Shown: positions 50,179 through 59,298 of the stretch, piece by piece
Position numbering within the stretch: position 1 is the stretch's first letter
How the letters are laid out: each line of letters starts with the position of its first letter
From: Dongia_B soli
GTDB taxonomy: Bacteria > Pseudomonadota > Alphaproteobacteria > Dongiales > Dongiaceae
Assembly: GCF_034044715.1 (NCBI RefSeq)
Contig: NZ_JAXCLW010000001.1
Coordinates: 1,240,001-1,304,000, forward strand
Length of the DNA: 64,000 nucleotides
Direction of reading: 5' to 3'
The notes under the pieces: generated by a model
Seen by the model: the letters and a program-made list of their open reading frames with translations, nothing else
Told to the model about the DNA's origin: nothing
Databases searched by the model: none
Translations under genes and position numbers: made by a program

Positions 50179-51021
50179 ATGATGCGCGGCAGCGCGACGG
50201 GGGTTCGACAGCGCATGGCGTGGCTGTCCCATACGGTGTTCAACCGTACGGCCATCATCTGCCTCACGCTGGCCGTGCTCGCCGGCTGTGCCGCGAAACC
50301 GCCAGCCACTAAATCGACCCCGACCCTGACCCCCTCGGCGCCCTTGCCCTGGACGGTAGCGATCGGCTCCCTGACCGAACGGGGCACTTCTCATATCTGC
50401 ACGGCAAGTCTCGTTCGTCCCAATTTGATTCTGACGGCGGCGCATTGCCTCTATCCGCCCAGTCGCACCTTGGCGGCGGACCATCTGGTTTTTACGCCCA
50501 ATGCGGGCCGCACCCCGGTCTTCGACCCCTTACCTGTCCGCGCGGTGCAGGTATTGGGGGGACAGGTCCACGAAGGCCATATCGATGCACTCGACGTCGC
50601 GATGGACTGGGCTTTTCTGAAAATCGTTCCGGCGCCCAGGGAATTACAGCCCCTGCCGATCGAAGCGCTGTCGTCGGATCAGGTGATGAAACGCCTGGCC
50701 GCTGGCGATCACTTTTATTCCGCCGGTTTCGGCGGCGGCGACAAGGCCATGCTGCGGCAGCATGACGATTGCGATCCGGTCGACCCCCGAAGCCTGGGCC
50801 TGGACCTTCCCGGCGGCATCACGGTAAGCACCTGTATCATCCGGCCGGGCGATAGCGGCGGTCCCATGGTGCTGCTCGATACGGCGAACAAGCCCCATCT
50901 TTTCGCCGTCATTTCCAGCCTTGGGCAAAGACGTGGCGGGCTGGCGCCAATCGGGCTCGGCGTTAGCGCCGGTGCCTTTGCCCACCAGTTGGACCGCCTA
51001 CTGCTCAGCAGCGCCGATTGA
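50179..51021 (+). CDS. trypsin-like serine protease lipoprotein
   Basis: 280 residues from ATG 50179 (AAGGAAGG just upstream; ATG 50182 equally possible). A signal segment ends in the lipobox LAVLAGC (Cys37), so it is likely membrane-anchored in the periplasm. The chymotrypsin-fold triad is complete: His89 in LTAAHCLYP, Asp143 in MDWAFLKI and Ser226 in RPGDSGGPM. Substrate unknown; it may act in envelope quality control. Monocistronic, between the Rrf2 regulator and the flavoprotein gene. Confidence 0.88.
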   Translation: MMRGSATGVRQRMAWLSHTVFNRTAIICLTLAVLAGCAAKPPATKSTPTLTPSAPLPWTVAIGSLTERGTSHICTASLVRPNLILTAAHCLYPPSRTLAADHLVFTPNAGRTPVFDPLPVRAVQVLGGQVHEGHIDALDVAMDWAFLKIVPAPRELQPLPIEALSSDQVMKRLAAGDHFYSAGFGGGDKAMLRQHDDCDPVDPRSLGLDLPGGITVSTCIIRPGDSGGPMVLLDTANKPHLFAVISSLGQRRGGLAPIGLGVSAGAFAHQLDRLLLSSAD

Positions 51022-51142
51022 CAAAGCTTGGCGAGCTGTATACAGCTTAACAGATTGAGATCGGTGCCATAAAAGCATTGCCGAAAAAAGGCTGGCCGCA
51101 ATTACAAGGCCGCGCTGGTCTCGCCTGGAGGATGGGGAGGAG

Positions 51143-53209
51143 ATGGCGCGCAATCCGCGATATGACATTTTGTTCGAGCCGGTCCGGATCGGGCCGCTGA
51201 CGGCGCGCAACCGTTTCTACCAGGTGCCGCATTGCACTGGCATGGGCTATGACCTGCCGCATTCCGTTTCCCGCATGCGCGAGGTCAAGGCTGAGGGCGG
51301 CTGGGCGGTGGTGAACACAGAATACAATTCGCTGCATTGGTCCAGCGAGGATGCGCCCTACCGGCTTTGCGCCATGTGGGATGAGAACGACATCCGCCTC
51401 CAGTCGCTGACCGCCGAGAAGATCCATCGCCATGGCGCCCTTGCCGGCACCGAACTTTGGCATGGCGGCAATCATTCTCCCAACCGCTTCAGCCGTGAAA
51501 CGCCGATCTCACCTTCGGGCTCGACCCAGCATGCGGTTTTTCCGCTGCAGACCCGGGCGATGGATCGCGAGGATATCCGCAACCTGCGCCGCTGGCAGGT
51601 CCAAGCGGCGAAGCGCGCCATGCAAGCCGGCTTTGACATCGTCTATTGCTATGCCGGCCATGGCTATCTGCCGTTCCAGTTCATCACCAAGCGGTGGAAC
51701 CAGCGGACCGACGAATATGGCGGGCCGATCGAGAACCGCGCGCGGTTGCTCAAGGAAATGATCGAGGAGACCAAGGAGGCGATCGGCCATAAATGCGCCG
51801 TTGCCGTGCGTCTCGCCGTCGATGAGTTGATAGGCCCTGCCGGTGTCACCGCCGAGAATGAAGGTCGCGAGGTGATCGACTATCTCGCCGAGCTGCCAGA
51901 TCTCTGGGACGTCAATATCTCCTATGTGGAAAACGATTCCATGTCGGCGCGTTTCGGCGAGGAGGGCCATCAGGAGAAATATATCGGCTTCGTGAAGAAG
52001 CTCACCTCGAAGCCGGTGGTCTCGGTCGGCCGCTTCACGTCGCCTGATACCATGGTCTCGATGATCAAGCGGGGGGTGTGCGATTTCATCGGTGCGGCAC
52101 GGCCCTCGATCGCCGATCCCTGGCTGCCGCGCAAGATCGATGAAGGCCGCGAGGAGGATATCCGCGAATGCATCGGCTGCAATATCTGCCGCGCCCATAA
52201 TAACCAAGGCGTGCCGATCCGCTGCACGCAAAATCCGACCATGGGCGAGGAATATCGCCGGGACTGGCATCCGGAAATCGTCACGCCGAAACGCGGTTTC
52301 GCCAATGATCAGGTATTGGTTGTCGGCGGCGGTCCGGCCGGTCTCGAATGCGCGATGATCCTTGGCAAGCGTGGCTATCAGGTGGCGTTGGCCGATGCGG
52401 GCCGGGAACTTGGCGGTCGCATCAACCGCGAATCCCGCCTGCCGGGTCTCGGCACCTGGGGCCGGGTACGCGACTACCGCCTGGGCCAGATTGCCAAGCT
52501 GCCCAATGTCGAGATCTTCCTGGAAAGCCGGATGGACAAGGACACCATCCTGGAAGCCGGCTATCGCCACGTCATCCTGGCGACCGGCGCCGCCTGGCGG
52601 CGCGACGGTATCGGCCACAACGTCTACTTCCCGCTGCCCGGCCTCGATGCCGCCAATGTCCTGACGCCCGATGATGTGATGAGCGGCAAGCAGCCGAGCG
52701 GTTCCATCGTCGTCTATGACGATGACCAATTCTATATGGCGGGCGCTTTGGCCGAACGGTTCCGGGCGGCCGGCCATGACGTCACCTTGGTGACGCCGGG
52801 CCTCGACGTGTCCAGCTGGACCTTGTTCACCGACGAGCAGTTCAAGGTGCAGACCAAGCTGATGAAGATGGGCGTCAATCTGGTCCTCGCCCATCGTCTG
52901 GAAGCCTGGCATGGCGATGCGGCGGCGGTCGCCTGTATCTATACCGGCGCCAGCAGACGGGTGGCGGGCGAGACTTTGGTGACCGTCACGGCGCGGCAGG
53001 CCGATGACGGCCTCTATCGCTCGCTGAAAGAGGATGCTGCGGCGCGCGAAGCGGCGGATATCGTCACCTTGCGGCCGATCGGCGATTGCGATGCGCCTGG
53101 TGCGATCGTGCATGCGACCTATGCCGGCCATCGAGCGGCGCGCGAATTCGGTGAGACGATTGATCCCGATCAGTTCCCGTTCAAGCGGGAGCTCGTCTTC
53201 GTGAAATAA
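51143..53209 (+). CDS. TMADH-family iron-sulfur flavoprotein (methylated-amine dehydrogenase/demethylase)
   Basis: 688 residues. It is full-length for trimethylamine dehydrogenase-type enzymes: an old-yellow-enzyme barrel, a 4Fe-4S cluster (Cys343, Cys346, Cys349, Cys361 in CIGCNICR...RCTQN) and an ADP/FAD-binding half (VLVVGGGPAGLECAMILG). RNRFYQVPHCTGMG puts Cys31 where TMADH carries its covalent FMN. Tyr61 matches the TMADH substrate Tyr60, but the positions of Trp264 and Trp355 are not Trp here (the second is Asn353), so trimethylamine may not be the substrate. Related enzymes demethylate dimethylglycine or N-methylproline betaines. Confidence 0.88.
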   Translation: MARNPRYDILFEPVRIGPLTARNRFYQVPHCTGMGYDLPHSVSRMREVKAEGGWAVVNTEYNSLHWSSEDAPYRLCAMWDENDIRLQSLTAEKIHRHGALAGTELWHGGNHSPNRFSRETPISPSGSTQHAVFPLQTRAMDREDIRNLRRWQVQAAKRAMQAGFDIVYCYAGHGYLPFQFITKRWNQRTDEYGGPIENRARLLKEMIEETKEAIGHKCAVAVRLAVDELIGPAGVTAENEGREVIDYLAELPDLWDVNISYVENDSMSARFGEEGHQEKYIGFVKKLTSKPVVSVGRFTSPDTMVSMIKRGVCDFIGAARPSIADPWLPRKIDEGREEDIRECIGCNICRAHNNQGVPIRCTQNPTMGEEYRRDWHPEIVTPKRGFANDQVLVVGGGPAGLECAMILGKRGYQVALADAGRELGGRINRESRLPGLGTWGRVRDYRLGQIAKLPNVEIFLESRMDKDTILEAGYRHVILATGAAWRRDGIGHNVYFPLPGLDAANVLTPDDVMSGKQPSGSIVVYDDDQFYMAGALAERFRAAGHDVTLVTPGLDVSSWTLFTDEQFKVQTKLMKMGVNLVLAHRLEAWHGDAAAVACIYTGASRRVAGETLVTVTARQADDGLYRSLKEDAAAREAADIVTLRPIGDCDAPGAIVHATYAGHRAAREFGETIDPDQFPFKRELVFVK

Positions 53210-53271
53210 TACGCGGCGCGCAAAGGTCGGAATAGTCGGCGCGTATCGATAAAATATCAAGGGAGGCGGCC

Positions 53272-54840
53272 ATGACGGATGACGTGGCGCAGGCTGTGAG
53301 TGGCGGTGAACGCGCGGGCCGGCGGCGGGAGCGGCGCGCCCAGGCGACGCGGGGTGGCGGGCCGCGCCAATTATCCTTCGCACAGGTGCCGAACGGCTAT
53401 CGTCCGATCGAGGTCATGAGCGCCGACCAGATCGAAGCAATTCATCTCGCCTCGCTGAAAGTCCTGGCCGAAATCGGCATCGAAGTCATGCATGAGGAGA
53501 GCCGCGGCCGGTTGAAAGCGGCCGGCGCAGATGTCGACGAGGGGACCCATCGCGTGCGGTTCGATCCTGCCTTGGTGGAAGAGAAGATTCGGACCATCCC
53601 CGGCAGCTTTCGCATGCGGGCGCGCAATCGCGCTTATGATATCGAGATCGGCGGCAATCAGATGATCTTCGCCGCGACCGGCGGCCCGGCTTTTGCCCAT
53701 GATCTCGACCGCGGCCGGCGGCCGGGAAATTACGCCGATATGTGCGACTATATTCGGCTGGTGCAGAGCCTGAACGTGATTCACCAGGAAGGGGGCTGCC
53801 CGGTCGAACCGACTGATCTGCCGGCAGAAACGCGGCATCTCGACTTCTATCAGGCCGCGCTGACCCTGACCGACAAGACCTGGCAATGCTGGGCGCTGGG
53901 CGCCTACCGGGTCGAGGACGCGCTCAATATGATCGGTATTGTCTATGGCCTGAGGCGCGAGCAGATGGCCGAGCAGCCGGTCACCCTGACGGTGATCAAT
54001 TCCAATTCGCCGCTGAAGCTGGATATCCCCATGGGCGAAGCCTTGACCGCCATGTCGAAGGCGGGCCAGCCGATTGCCTTGACGCCCTTCACCCTCTCCG
54101 GCGCCATGAGCCCGGTGACGATCGCCGGCGCCTTGACGCAGCAGAATGCCGAGGCCCTGGCGATGATGACCTTGACGCAAATCGTCCGGGCTGGCGCGCC
54201 GGTGCTTTATGGCGGTTTCACTTCCAATGTCGATATGCGAACCGGATCACCGGCTTTCGGCACGCCGGAATATACCAAGGCGGCCCTCGCAAGCGGCCAG
54301 CTGGCGCGGCGCTACGGCGTGCCCTTTCGCTCCAGCAACGTCAATGCCTCCAACTGCGTCGATGTGCAGGCGGCCTATGAATCCGGCATGTCGCTCTGGG
54401 GCAGCATCATGGGCGGGGTCAACCTCATCGAACATGCCGCCGGCTGGCTGGAAGGCGGCCTTACCGCTTCTTTCGAGAAACTCGTTCTCGATGCCGAGAT
54501 GCTGCAGATGATGCGGGAATTCCTGCGGCCGATCGCGGTGGATGCCGATGAACTGGCGGTCGAGACCATCGCCGAAGTGGGGCCGGGCGGTCATTTCTTC
54601 GGCACCGGCCACACCTTGGCCCGGTTCGAACATGCCTTCTATGAACCGATGCTGTCCGATTGGCGCAATTTCGAGACCTGGAGCGAAAGCGGTGCAAAAA
54701 CCGGCACTGAACGGGCCAACGCGATCTGGAAGGACTTGTTGAAGACCTATCAGCAGCCGGAACTCGATCCGGCCCTGGCCGAAGCCCTGGCCGATTATGT
54801 CGCCCGGCGTAAGATCGAGATCAATCGCGGCGATTACTAA
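53272..54840 (+). CDS. trimethylamine methyltransferase (MttB) family protein, non-pyrrolysine
   Basis: 522 residues. A basic N-terminus (RAGRRRERRAQATRGGG) precedes the barrel: YRPIEVMSADQIEAIHLASL, FAATGGPAFAHDLDRGRRPG, LYGGFTSNVDMRTGSPAFGT and the C-terminal VGPGGHFFGTGHTLARFEHA match the MttB family. There is no in-frame amber codon, so it is of the pyrrolysine-free group (MtgB-like), which demethylates quaternary amines such as glycine betaine with a corrinoid protein. No corrinoid gene is near. It follows the TMADH-like gene by 62 bases, suggesting one quaternary-amine pathway. Confidence 0.9.
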   Translation: MTDDVAQAVSGGERAGRRRERRAQATRGGGPRQLSFAQVPNGYRPIEVMSADQIEAIHLASLKVLAEIGIEVMHEESRGRLKAAGADVDEGTHRVRFDPALVEEKIRTIPGSFRMRARNRAYDIEIGGNQMIFAATGGPAFAHDLDRGRRPGNYADMCDYIRLVQSLNVIHQEGGCPVEPTDLPAETRHLDFYQAALTLTDKTWQCWALGAYRVEDALNMIGIVYGLRREQMAEQPVTLTVINSNSPLKLDIPMGEALTAMSKAGQPIALTPFTLSGAMSPVTIAGALTQQNAEALAMMTLTQIVRAGAPVLYGGFTSNVDMRTGSPAFGTPEYTKAALASGQLARRYGVPFRSSNVNASNCVDVQAAYESGMSLWGSIMGGVNLIEHAAGWLEGGLTASFEKLVLDAEMLQMMREFLRPIAVDADELAVETIAEVGPGGHFFGTGHTLARFEHAFYEPMLSDWRNFETWSESGAKTGTERANAIWKDLLKTYQQPELDPALAEALADYVARRKIEINRGDY

Positions 54841-55868
54841 TTCTGCGCTTGGATCGCGTGCGCGACGCCAGCGACGAGACAATCTTGGCCCGCGGCCTTG
54901 AATTGCTTGCAGCGCTGCTGGGCCGACCTCTTGTCATCGAACGGTCCGGCAACGATACGGTGCCGGATGCCTTTATCGGCGACATTGATCGCCAAAACTT
55001 CGACCGTGAGCCCACCCAGCAACTTTGCATGGCGATGAACCAGGCGTTTCCGCTCCGCTTCGGCTGCCGTCGCATCCGACAGTGAGGCGATTTGCAGCTG
55101 ATATGATTTGGCACTAGCGGGAACGGATGGAAGCGCCGCTGGTTTGGTCGGGGTCACGGTCTTCCCTGCCGAAACCTGCATAGACGGCGCCGGTTCAACT
55201 ACCGGTGCTTTGTCGCGTTCGTCTTTGGCACGATCTCCTTCGTTGCTCTCAGCGGCGAGGGATTCGGCGTCGTCCGCATGCGTTTGAGGGGCCGGGGTCG
55301 TCTCGCTGAAGAGCGGCACCGCAGCGATGCTGCCGGCGGGTTCCGGCTTAGGCGGCAGAGGCGCTTGTGCTGCTGCCGCTTTATTGAGATCGACACCGGC
55401 GGCCAGCGTCGGTGCGAGGCGGTTGAGGATTACGGTGCGGTTGGTGGTAACCACGCTGCGTTCGATATCGCTGAGATCGGGGGAAATGCTGGCGCGGCTC
55501 AGCCATTGATAGGCCGCGAGATCGTTTTGCGTGACACGCTCCCCCTTGGCATAAGCGAGACCGAGCCGTGCCTGGGCCGGGCCATTGCCCTGGGCCGCCG
55601 CCTGAACCAGCAGGGACATGGCCTGATCCGGCTTCAGGCCGACATCGCGGCCATCGAGCGCGAGTTTCGCCAATTGATATTGCGCATCCACCCGGCCGGC
55701 TGCGGCAAGCGGGCGTAGCGCTTGATCCGCGGCGGCATAATCTCCCGATGCGGTGGCTGCCTGAGCCTCGGCCATATCGGCAACGGCAACGTTTAGGCTG
55801 AAGGATGAGAAGAGGCCGGCAAGTAGGAAAGCGCGCGCTTTCGCCGTCCATCGTAGATCAACTGCCAC
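54837..55868 (-). CDS. Sel1-repeat and SPOR-domain periplasmic protein
   Basis: 343 residues from a GTG at 55868 (GGGGGGAAAT upstream) that begins a signal peptide (VAVDLRWTAKARAFLLAGLF, cut near AVA). Residues about 40-130 hold Sel1/TPR-like repeats (AAADQALRPLAAAGRVDAQY, AMSLLVQAAAQGNGPAQARL), followed by a Pro/Ala-rich linker. The last 75 residues (SYQLQIASLSDATAAEAERK to RIVAGPFDDKRSAQQRCKQF) are a SPOR domain, which binds denuded septal peptidoglycan. A division-site or envelope role is likely. It converges on the MttB gene with 4 bases of overlap. Confidence 0.88.
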   Translation of the reverse strand: MAVDLRWTAKARAFLLAGLFSSFSLNVAVADMAEAQAATASGDYAAADQALRPLAAAGRVDAQYQLAKLALDGRDVGLKPDQAMSLLVQAAAQGNGPAQARLGLAYAKGERVTQNDLAAYQWLSRASISPDLSDIERSVVTTNRTVILNRLAPTLAAGVDLNKAAAAQAPLPPKPEPAGSIAAVPLFSETTPAPQTHADDAESLAAESNEGDRAKDERDKAPVVEPAPSMQVSAGKTVTPTKPAALPSVPASAKSYQLQIASLSDATAAEAERKRLVHRHAKLLGGLTVEVLAINVADKGIRHRIVAGPFDDKRSAQQRCKQFKAAGQDCLVAGVAHAIQAQN

Positions 55869-55994
55869 GATTTCCCCCCATCTTGATGACCCCTGCACGA
55901 ATCATAGGCAATGCGCCGCAGGACGGCCAGATAAAACGTGCTGGGAGCCAGAGGGTAGAGCCTGTCCCAAACCGATGCCGGTTTACGCTGTGTC

Positions 55995-57212
55995 TCAAAG
56001 GCGTTTTGGCAGATAGGTGGCGACAATGCCGGCGAGGATGGTCAGCAATCCGCTGGTCAGGAAAACGGCGCGGAAGTCGAACTGCAAAAGCAGCAATGTG
56101 TAGATGGTCGAGGGCGCAAGATCGCTGAAATCGATATAGGTCTGGAAAATCGGCGACATCTGATTGCGTTCGCGGACGCGCACAAAACGCATGAACGGAA
56201 TATTGCCCAGCGCATCCAGCACGATGATGGCGCTGGCGCCGAACAGCAGCAGGATCGAGACGATCAGTGGATAATCATAGAAAAATGGAATTGCCAAGGT
56301 CACGATGCCGCCGAAGAACAGGCCATAGACCAGGGGCGCGCGGATGCCGATGCGCTGGGCGACCATGCCGATAATGGGTGCTGTGATCAGCAGCGCGTTG
56401 CCGATGCCGACCACTAGGCCGGCATAGAATTGATCGACGTGATGGTCGGTCAGATAGAGCGCCGGATAAACGAAGAACATCGACCACCAGGCGGAGCGAC
56501 CGAAGGCGATGGTCCAGGCGAGGACCAGGCGCTTCTGTTCGATGAAATGCCGGATGTTGCGCAGCGGATTGCGGAATTGCTTGAGCGCATTGCCGGGCGG
56601 TACCAGCGCCGGGTCATCGCGCAGCCGCAGATACAGAAAGTAGACGATCAGCACGACATAGCTGGCGGCGGAAATCATCGCCGGCGCGATCGAGCCGTGT
56701 TCCGCATAGAGCACCACGCCCAACAACGGGCCGAGCCCCCAGGCGATGCAGCTCAATGCGAGGCGCAATGGCTCGGATTTCACCAGCTGATGCCGGGGGA
56801 TGTAATCCATGATGTAGAGCAGCAAAGCGATGCGGCAGGCAGCAGCGCTGATGGCGCGGCAGATCATGCCGGAAATCTGGCCGGGAATCGTATTGGTGGC
56901 GAGCAGGAAGACCGCGATGATGCCGAGAATGATACCGCCGAGATAGAACCACCGGCGCCGGAAGGCGTGGATGAAGCTGGGCGAGACCAGATTGAAAAGT
57001 AGGCTGACAAAACTGGTCAGCAGGAAACTGGCGCTGACCCAGGGGCGAGATTCGGCCTGGCCGAAAGCGTCGCGGTAAAGATCGTAGGCCTGGAGCGAGA
57101 GCACCGTCGAGATGATGGCACGGCCGATGGAATCGAGCGTGAACAGCATCGCGAAGACCCCGGCGCCGGGCTTGGCCAGGGAGCGAATGAAAAGTGGTTG
57201 ATTGACGTCCAT
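55995..57212 (-). CDS. MFS transporter
   Basis: 405 residues with about 12 hydrophobic helices and the charged loop HAFRRRWFYLGGIILGIIAV between TM2 and TM3, typical of the major facilitator superfamily; HQLVKSEPLRLALSCIAWGL marks another inter-helix loop. It should use the proton gradient to export or import a small molecule; substrate not inferable. ATG 57212 (MDVNQPLFIRSL) is the start, and the gene is divergent from the amidase gene with 79 bases between starts. Confidence 0.88.
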   Translation of the reverse strand: MDVNQPLFIRSLAKPGAGVFAMLFTLDSIGRAIISTVLSLQAYDLYRDAFGQAESRPWVSASFLLTSFVSLLFNLVSPSFIHAFRRRWFYLGGIILGIIAVFLLATNTIPGQISGMICRAISAAACRIALLLYIMDYIPRHQLVKSEPLRLALSCIAWGLGPLLGVVLYAEHGSIAPAMISAASYVVLIVYFLYLRLRDDPALVPPGNALKQFRNPLRNIRHFIEQKRLVLAWTIAFGRSAWWSMFFVYPALYLTDHHVDQFYAGLVVGIGNALLITAPIIGMVAQRIGIRAPLVYGLFFGGIVTLAIPFFYDYPLIVSILLLFGASAIIVLDALGNIPFMRFVRVRERNQMSPIFQTYIDFSDLAPSTIYTLLLLQFDFRAVFLTSGLLTILAGIVATYLPKRL

Positions 57213-57291
57213 CAGCGCAACGGGTGGAATGCGACTCCGCCCGGAGAGCCAATCCCGATCGGGCCAAACTGTGTAACATGGGTTTCATCAA

Positions 57292-58713
57292 ATGGCGATT
57301 GCTTTAGATCTTTATCGACTGACGGCTGTAGCGGCGGTTGCTGCGTTGCGGCGTGGCGAGGTAACCCCGCTCGATCTCATCGATGCTGCGGAAGCGCGGA
57401 TCGCCGCGACCAACAGCGCCGTCAATGCGATCGTGACTTTGTGCCTGGACCGCGCCCGCGCGGCGGCCCGCGAGCTGATGGCAAAGCCGATCGAGGCGCG
57501 CGGCCTGCTTTGCGGCCTGCCTTTGGCGGTCAAGGATCTCAGCGATGTCGCCGGTGTGCGCACCACTTACGGATCGCCGATCTTCAAGGATCACGTGCCG
57601 AACCGCTCGGATCCCATGGTCGAGCGCCTGGAGAGTAATGGCGCGATCGTCATCGGCATGTCGAACAGCCCGGAATTTGGCGCCGGCGGCAACACCTTCA
57701 ACGAAGTCTTCGGCGAGACTCGCAATCCCTGGAACACCGCCCTCAATGCCGGAGGCTCCTCAGGGGGTGCCGCGGCGGCGCTGGCTGCCGGCCAGGTCTG
57801 GTTGGCGACCGGCTCCGATCTCGGCGGCAGTTTGCGCACGCCGGCCAGCTTCTGTTCGGTGGTGGGTCTTCGTCCCAGCCCCGGTCGGGTCGCCCGCAAT
57901 CCCGGCGAAATCCGCTTCGATACCATGTCGGTGGAAGGACCGATGGCGCGCAATGTCGCCGATGTAGCGGTGATGCTGGATGCCATGGTCGGCTATGACG
58001 AGGCCGATCCGATCTCGCTGCCGGCCCCGGCGGAGAGCTTCCTGGCGGCGGCGCAGAACGGCCGCTTGCCGCGGCGTGTCGCGATCAGTGCGGATCTCGG
58101 CATCACGCCGGTCGAGCCTGAGACCCGGGCGGTCCTGGCTGCGGCGGCGGATAAACTGCGCGCGGCGGGCGTCGAAGTGGTGGAAGCCTGTCCCGATTTC
58201 GCCGGCGTGCCCACCGCCTTCCAGACCCTGCGGGCGGTGGATTACGCCGCCTCGATGCGGCCGCTTCTGGAGCGCTACCGCGAGCATCTGAAACCCGATG
58301 TCATCTGGAACATCGAGAAGGGCCTCGAGCTGACGGTCGAGCAGATCGGCCAGGCGACCCGGCGCCGCAGCCGGCTTTATGCGGAGATGGTGGCCTTCTT
58401 CAAGGAATATGACCTGCTGATCGCGCCTGCCGCCTGCACCCCGCCGCGTGACATCAAGGAGCGCTGGATGCGCAAGGTCGCTGGGGTCGAGATGGAGAAC
58501 TACGTCGACTGGCTGAAAATCGCCTCGGTCGTCACGGTCAGCTCCTGTCCGGCCCTGGCGCTGCCCGCGGGCTTCACGCCTGATGGCCGGCCGGTCGGCC
58601 TGCAGCTGGTGGCGCGGCCGCGCGGTGAGGCGGCGCTGCTCGGGGCGGCGGCGGCGATCGAATCCTTGTTTGGTCTGGCCGGCCAGGTCCCGCTCGATCC
58701 CAGAGAAGGGTGA
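57292..58713 (+). CDS. amidase (amidase signature family)
   Basis: 473 residues. The Ser-cisSer-Lys triad is intact: Lys81 in LPLAVKDLSDV, Ser156 in NAGGSSGGAAAAL and nucleophile Ser180 in GSDLGGSLRTPA. The family hydrolyses carboxylic amides; the substrate cannot be read, although proximity to amine-catabolism genes and an MFS transporter is suggestive. It is soluble with no signal peptide. Divergent from the MFS gene, so the two may share regulation. Confidence 0.92.
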   Translation: MAIALDLYRLTAVAAVAALRRGEVTPLDLIDAAEARIAATNSAVNAIVTLCLDRARAAARELMAKPIEARGLLCGLPLAVKDLSDVAGVRTTYGSPIFKDHVPNRSDPMVERLESNGAIVIGMSNSPEFGAGGNTFNEVFGETRNPWNTALNAGGSSGGAAAALAAGQVWLATGSDLGGSLRTPASFCSVVGLRPSPGRVARNPGEIRFDTMSVEGPMARNVADVAVMLDAMVGYDEADPISLPAPAESFLAAAQNGRLPRRVAISADLGITPVEPETRAVLAAAADKLRAAGVEVVEACPDFAGVPTAFQTLRAVDYAASMRPLLERYREHLKPDVIWNIEKGLELTVEQIGQATRRRSRLYAEMVAFFKEYDLLIAPAACTPPRDIKERWMRKVAGVEMENYVDWLKIASVVTVSSCPALALPAGFTPDGRPVGLQLVARPRGEAALLGAAAAIESLFGLAGQVPLDPREG

Positions 58714-58834
58714 AGGTTTCCGGGTAAGCAGTGAACGTCTTGATAAATTGGGTAAATTCTAGCCTTTATGGCGGCTTGTGAGGGGGGGAGCGGAAAGCTA
58801 TAGTGCCGGCCGCTTTTTGCGGGAGGCGAATGCA

Positions 58835-59266
58835 ATGGACGAATTGCGTGGCAAATATGTCGATGAAATCACCGACGGCATGACGGCGGTCTTCTCCAAG
58901 ACCGTGACCGAGGCCGATATCGTGCTGTTTGCCGGAATCACCGGCGACACCAATCCGGTGCATCTCGACGAGGAATTCGCCAAGCCGACCCCGTTCAAGG
59001 GCCGGATCGCCCATGGCATGCTGACGGCCGGCTTCATATCCGCCGTGTTCGGCACCAAGCTCCCCGGCCCAGGCTGCATCTATCTCTCGCAAAGCCTGAA
59101 ATTCAAGGCGCCGGTCCGCATCGGCGATACGGTGGTCGCCCGGGTAACGGCGACGGCGATCGATCGCGAGAAGGGCCGGGTGACCTTTGCGACGACCGCC
59201 CATGTCGGGTCCACCCTGGTGATGGATGGCGAGGCGCAGCTTCTGGTACCGAAGCGTCCGGCCTGA
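58835..59266 (+). CDS. MaoC family dehydratase
   Basis: 143 residues from ATG 58835, with GGGAGGCGA upstream. The hot-dog fold hydratase motif FAGITGDTNPVHLDEEFA carries the catalytic Asp and His, and GRIAHGMLTAGFISAVFGTK is the second block. Such (R)-specific enoyl-CoA hydratases act in fatty-acid or polyhydroxyalkanoate metabolism. It precedes ribF closely (32 bases), although the functional link is not obvious. Confidence 0.9.
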   Translation: MDELRGKYVDEITDGMTAVFSKTVTEADIVLFAGITGDTNPVHLDEEFAKPTPFKGRIAHGMLTAGFISAVFGTKLPGPGCIYLSQSLKFKAPVRIGDTVVARVTATAIDREKGRVTFATTAHVGSTLVMDGEAQLLVPKRPA

Positions 59267-59298
59267 TTTTTGACTATGATGGGCGGACCTGGAAAAGT

